Source: JANWYQ01 sp034432445 (GTDB lineage: Bacteria > Chloroflexota > Anaerolineae > JAAEKA01). From it: a stretch of 14,193 bases of DNA. Position numbers and translations under genes: made by a program. Below are positions 12,553 through 14,193 of the stretch, piece by piece; position 1 is the stretch's first letter, and each line of letters starts with the position of its first letter. The notes under the pieces were generated by a model that was given only the letters and a program-made list of their open reading frames with translations, did no database searches and was not told where the DNA came from. The DNA is taken from the NCBI GenBank assembly GCA_034432445.1, contig DAOUBX010000230.1:1-14193 (forward strand), written 5' to 3'.

Positions 12553-13584
12553 ATGCGTGTTCCCACCAGAGGTGTTCTTGGCGCTTTGCCACACAGTGTG
12601 TGTGGCGCCGGGCGCCTGGCAAACCTCAAGCCGGTTGAAAGGAGGTTTCCAGCCATCGCAGACCACAAACCAAGGCGGGGCAGCCTGCCACAGGGTTGGC
12701 CGGCCTGGTTAACGTCGCCCTACCTGGCGTTGGCCGGCTCGGCGCTGTTCTGGGCCGGCAACTTCATCGTGGGCCGCGCCCTGCGCAACGACGTGCCGCC
12801 GGTCACCCTTAGCTTCTGGCGCTGGACCCTGGCGCTGGCCGTCCTGCTGCCGTTGACGCTGGGCGAGCTGCGCCGCGAGCGGGCCGTGTGGCGACAGCAC
12901 GGCCGCCGGCTGCTGGGCCTGGGCCTCACCGGCGTGGCCGGCTTCCAGACCTGCGTCTACATCGCCCTGCAGACCACCCCCGCGCTCAACGCCCTGCTCT
13001 TCCTCTCGCTGACCCCCGCGGTGATCGTACTGCTCTCGCGGCTGTTCCTGCGCGAGCGATTAGCCCCGCGGCAGGCTGCCGGCATCCTGGTCTCCCTCCT
13101 GGGCGCAGCGCTGTTGATCACCCAGGGCGACCTAGCCGTGCTGACGCGGTTGGAACTGCGCCGCGGCGACCTGTGGATGATGCTGGCCGTGCTGCTGTGG
13201 GCCGTGTACTCGCTGCTGGCCCGCCGCCGGCCTACGCAGCTGTCGCAGTTGGGCTTCCTCAGCGCCACCGTGCTGGCCGGCATGACCGCGCTAGCGCCCA
13301 TGTACCTGTGGACGCTGAGCCAGGGCGCACGGGCCACGTGGCAAGCCAGCAGCCTGGCCGGGCTGGTCTACGTGGCGCTGCTGCCCTCCGTGGTCGCCTT
13401 CCTGTTTTGGAACCGGGGCGTGCAGGCCGTGGGCCCCAACCGCGCCGGCATGTTCCTGCACCTCATGCCCGTCTTCGGTGCGGTGCTGGGCGTGCTCTTC
13501 CTGGGCGAGGCCGTAGCGGCCTATCAACTGCTGGGCGCGGGGCTAGTGTTCGTGGGGATCGCAGGGATGAACATGGGGCGGTAA
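12553..13584 (+). CDS. EamA/DMT-family transporter
   Basis: A drug/metabolite-transporter protein with two EamA repeats, about ten hydrophobic segments in all. Repeat one spans residues about 57-190 (GSALFWAGNFIVGRAL, SFWRWTLALAVLLPL, LSLTPAVIVLLSRLFLRERL). Repeat two spans about 205-341 (VLLWAVYSLLARR, VALLPSVVAFLFWNRGVQ, GAVLGVLFLGEA). It probably exports a small metabolite; the substrate is unknown. The first canonical start is ATG 12553 (343 residues), but this has no Shine-Dalgarno and gives a 50-residue polar leader unusual for the family. AAAGGAGGT at 12638-12646 lies nine bases before an in-frame ATC at 12655, which would give a normal 309 residues. The gene is divergent from the toxin-antitoxin pair. 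Confidence 0.9.
   Translation: MRVPTRGVLGALPHSVCGAGRLANLKPVERRFPAIADHKPRRGSLPQGWPAWLTSPYLALAGSALFWAGNFIVGRALRNDVPPVTLSFWRWTLALAVLLPLTLGELRRERAVWRQHGRRLLGLGLTGVAGFQTCVYIALQTTPALNALLFLSLTPAVIVLLSRLFLRERLAPRQAAGILVSLLGAALLITQGDLAVLTRLELRRGDLWMMLAVLLWAVYSLLARRRPTQLSQLGFLSATVLAGMTALAPMYLWTLSQGARATWQASSLAGLVYVALLPSVVAFLFWNRGVQAVGPNRAGMFLHLMPVFGAVLGVLFLGEAVAAYQLLGAGLVFVGIAGMNMGR
12580..12609 (+). promoter_or_regulatory. Stem-loop in the leader of the EamA gene
   Basis: GGCG 12580-12583 pairs with CGCC 12606-12609, and inside it CCACAC 12589-12594 pairs with GTGTGG 12600-12605. If translation starts near 12655, this lies in the untranslated leader. Its role is unknown. Confidence 0.3.
12638..12657 (+). 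promoter_or_regulatory. Strong Shine-Dalgarno facing an ATC codon
   Basis: AAAGGAGGT at 12638-12646 is in ideal position (nine bases after GGAGG) for an ATC at 12655-12657, in the EamA frame. It could be a non-canonical start, or an ATG lost by one substitution. Confidence 0.45.
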
Positions 13585-13769
13585 GGGGTGCACGTCCACA
13601 TCAGCGCGCCGGATGCGCGGGGTAAGGGGAAAGGCAGAATCGTTATGACCGGCGCCATGTGCGCCAGGTAGTCAGCCAGTTGCTCGCAGGCTTGCTGGCG
13701 CAGTTCCATGGCGAGCTTGTGGAGCTGTGCGTTGGATGGCCGGAGGCAACTTGCGCAACAATCGTTCAT
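13524..13769 (-). CDS. Possible small protein, unknown function
   Basis: An 81-residue frame beginning MNDCCASCLRPSNAQLHKLA. It is supported mainly by a strong AGAGGAGG Shine-Dalgarno a few bases before its ATG (minus strand, about 13775-13782). Residues 10-38 look helical (NAQLHKLAMELRQQACEQLA); four Cys occur in the first 30 residues (5, 6, 9, 29). The last 20 residues are antisense to the end of the EamA gene and look arbitrary, so the gene may be truncated or its end replaced. No family recognised. Confidence 0.35.
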   Translation of the reverse strand: MNDCCASCLRPSNAQLHKLAMELRQQACEQLADYLAHMAPVITILPFPLPRASGALMWTCTPYRPMFIPAIPTNTSPAPSS

Positions 13770-13837
13770 GAAAGACCTCCTCTACTTCTGCGTCCGCAAG
13801 CGATGCTATCATGGCGCGCTACCGGGGGGCAAGATAG

Positions 13838-14032
13838 ACGTGTCAAGCCAGCTCGATCCGCAACTACCGGCCCAAGGCGCTTGCTCGTTCGCGTGCGACG
13901 CCGCAAACGATCATTACGAGTGCACAGGAAGTCGGCATATCCTGGCCTAAATGGGAAAAGGTACTGGCTGCCGCCACGCGCCTGCAGCGTATCTTGCCGG
14001 GGGCAATCGTCGTGGTAAAATATGGCTAGACG
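13838..14032 (+). pseudogene. Remnant of a gene N-terminal region
   Basis: This open stretch has no ATG but reads TIITSAQEVGISWPKWEKVL then AAATRLQRILPGAIVV and stops at TAG 14030-14032. The text looks like real protein. It resembles the start of nucleotidyltransferase-like proteins that continue LPGAVVVGGTAAAL, recalled from memory and not checked. Here it diverges right after IVV. The upstream stop at 13835-13837 removes any normal start. I read it as a decayed or interrupted gene. Confidence 0.4.
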
Positions 14033-14193
14033 GTAACTGCTCAGGCGTGCCCCTATCCAAGGATTGGAAATCCCTGGCTGACAGTACGCAGGCCCCTCAG
14101 GACCTGGCGGAGCGTGTTCCCAGCGGCTGTGGCCGCTCACCTGCACCTCGCCTGCGGCCCACCAGTCGCTTCGCTCCTTAAGGCTTCGTCGGC
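14033..14193. other. Unassigned sequence at window end, possible mobile-element edge
   Basis: The remnant gene stops at 14030-14032, and a few bases later the sequence reads GGTAACTGCTCAGGCGTGCC and carries no convincing reading frame. GGATT/AATCC at 14060-14072 is a small hairpin. A start with GTAAC would suit an IS66-like terminus, whose ends usually begin GTAA, but the other end and any transposase would lie outside the window. A weak TTGCCG-N16-TAAAAT promoter-like pair sits just before it (about 13994-14021). Confidence 0.25.

Overview
The window is GC-rich, dense with genes and probably chromosomal. It looks like a member of Chloroflexota (Anaerolineae/Caldilineae type), probably from a metagenome assembly. 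The grounds are the long Thr/Pro linker after the lipobox of the solute-binding protein, the GC-rich codon use, and the short-unit intergenic repeats. This placement is inference; there is no rRNA or marker gene here.

Layout: (1) 1-190, a tandem 47-48 bp hairpin repeat. (2) 205-4463, a plus-strand group of alpha/beta hydrolase, acyl-CoA synthetase, four-helix-bundle (S23/IVP family) protein and second alpha/beta hydrolase. (3) 4681-11555, a complete branched-chain-amino-acid-type (HAAT) ABC importer: lipoprotein binding protein, LivG-type ATPase, a second four-helix-bundle gene, LivF-type ATPase, an oversized LivH-type permease and a LivM-type permease. All are on the plus strand and probably form one operon or a chain of coupled transcripts. 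A likely job is uptake of a small carboxylic or amide-like substrate, then hydrolysis and CoA activation; the substrate cannot be read from sequence. (4) 11613-12450, a minus-strand VapBC-like toxin-antitoxin pair convergent to livM, with its own good promoter. (5) 12553-13584, an EamA/DMT-family exporter. (6) 13585-14193, a degraded end holding a possible small minus-strand gene, a gene remnant, and sequence that may be the edge of a mobile element.

The most unusual property is the DNA between the operon genes. Almost every junction from 1076 to 10511 carries paired tandem arrays of a 7-, 8- or 9-base unit: a purine-rich (GGTNNNN)n arm, then an (NNNNACC)n arm that is its reverse complement. 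Unit sequence and length differ from junction to junction, but the two arms of one junction match each other. Stop codons often fall in the first unit, and Shine-Dalgarno sequences often follow the last unit. Similar arrays lie inside the acyl-CoA synthetase reading frame and encode the C-terminal tail of LivG. One four-helix-bundle gene sits between the two arms of a pair, and the other is bracketed by two pairs. This resembles the intervening sequences of bacterial 23S rRNA, which are also inverted repeats enclosing an S23-family gene. I treat the combination of arm-matched short-unit arrays and S23/Avd-like genes as the candidate undescribed system of this window.
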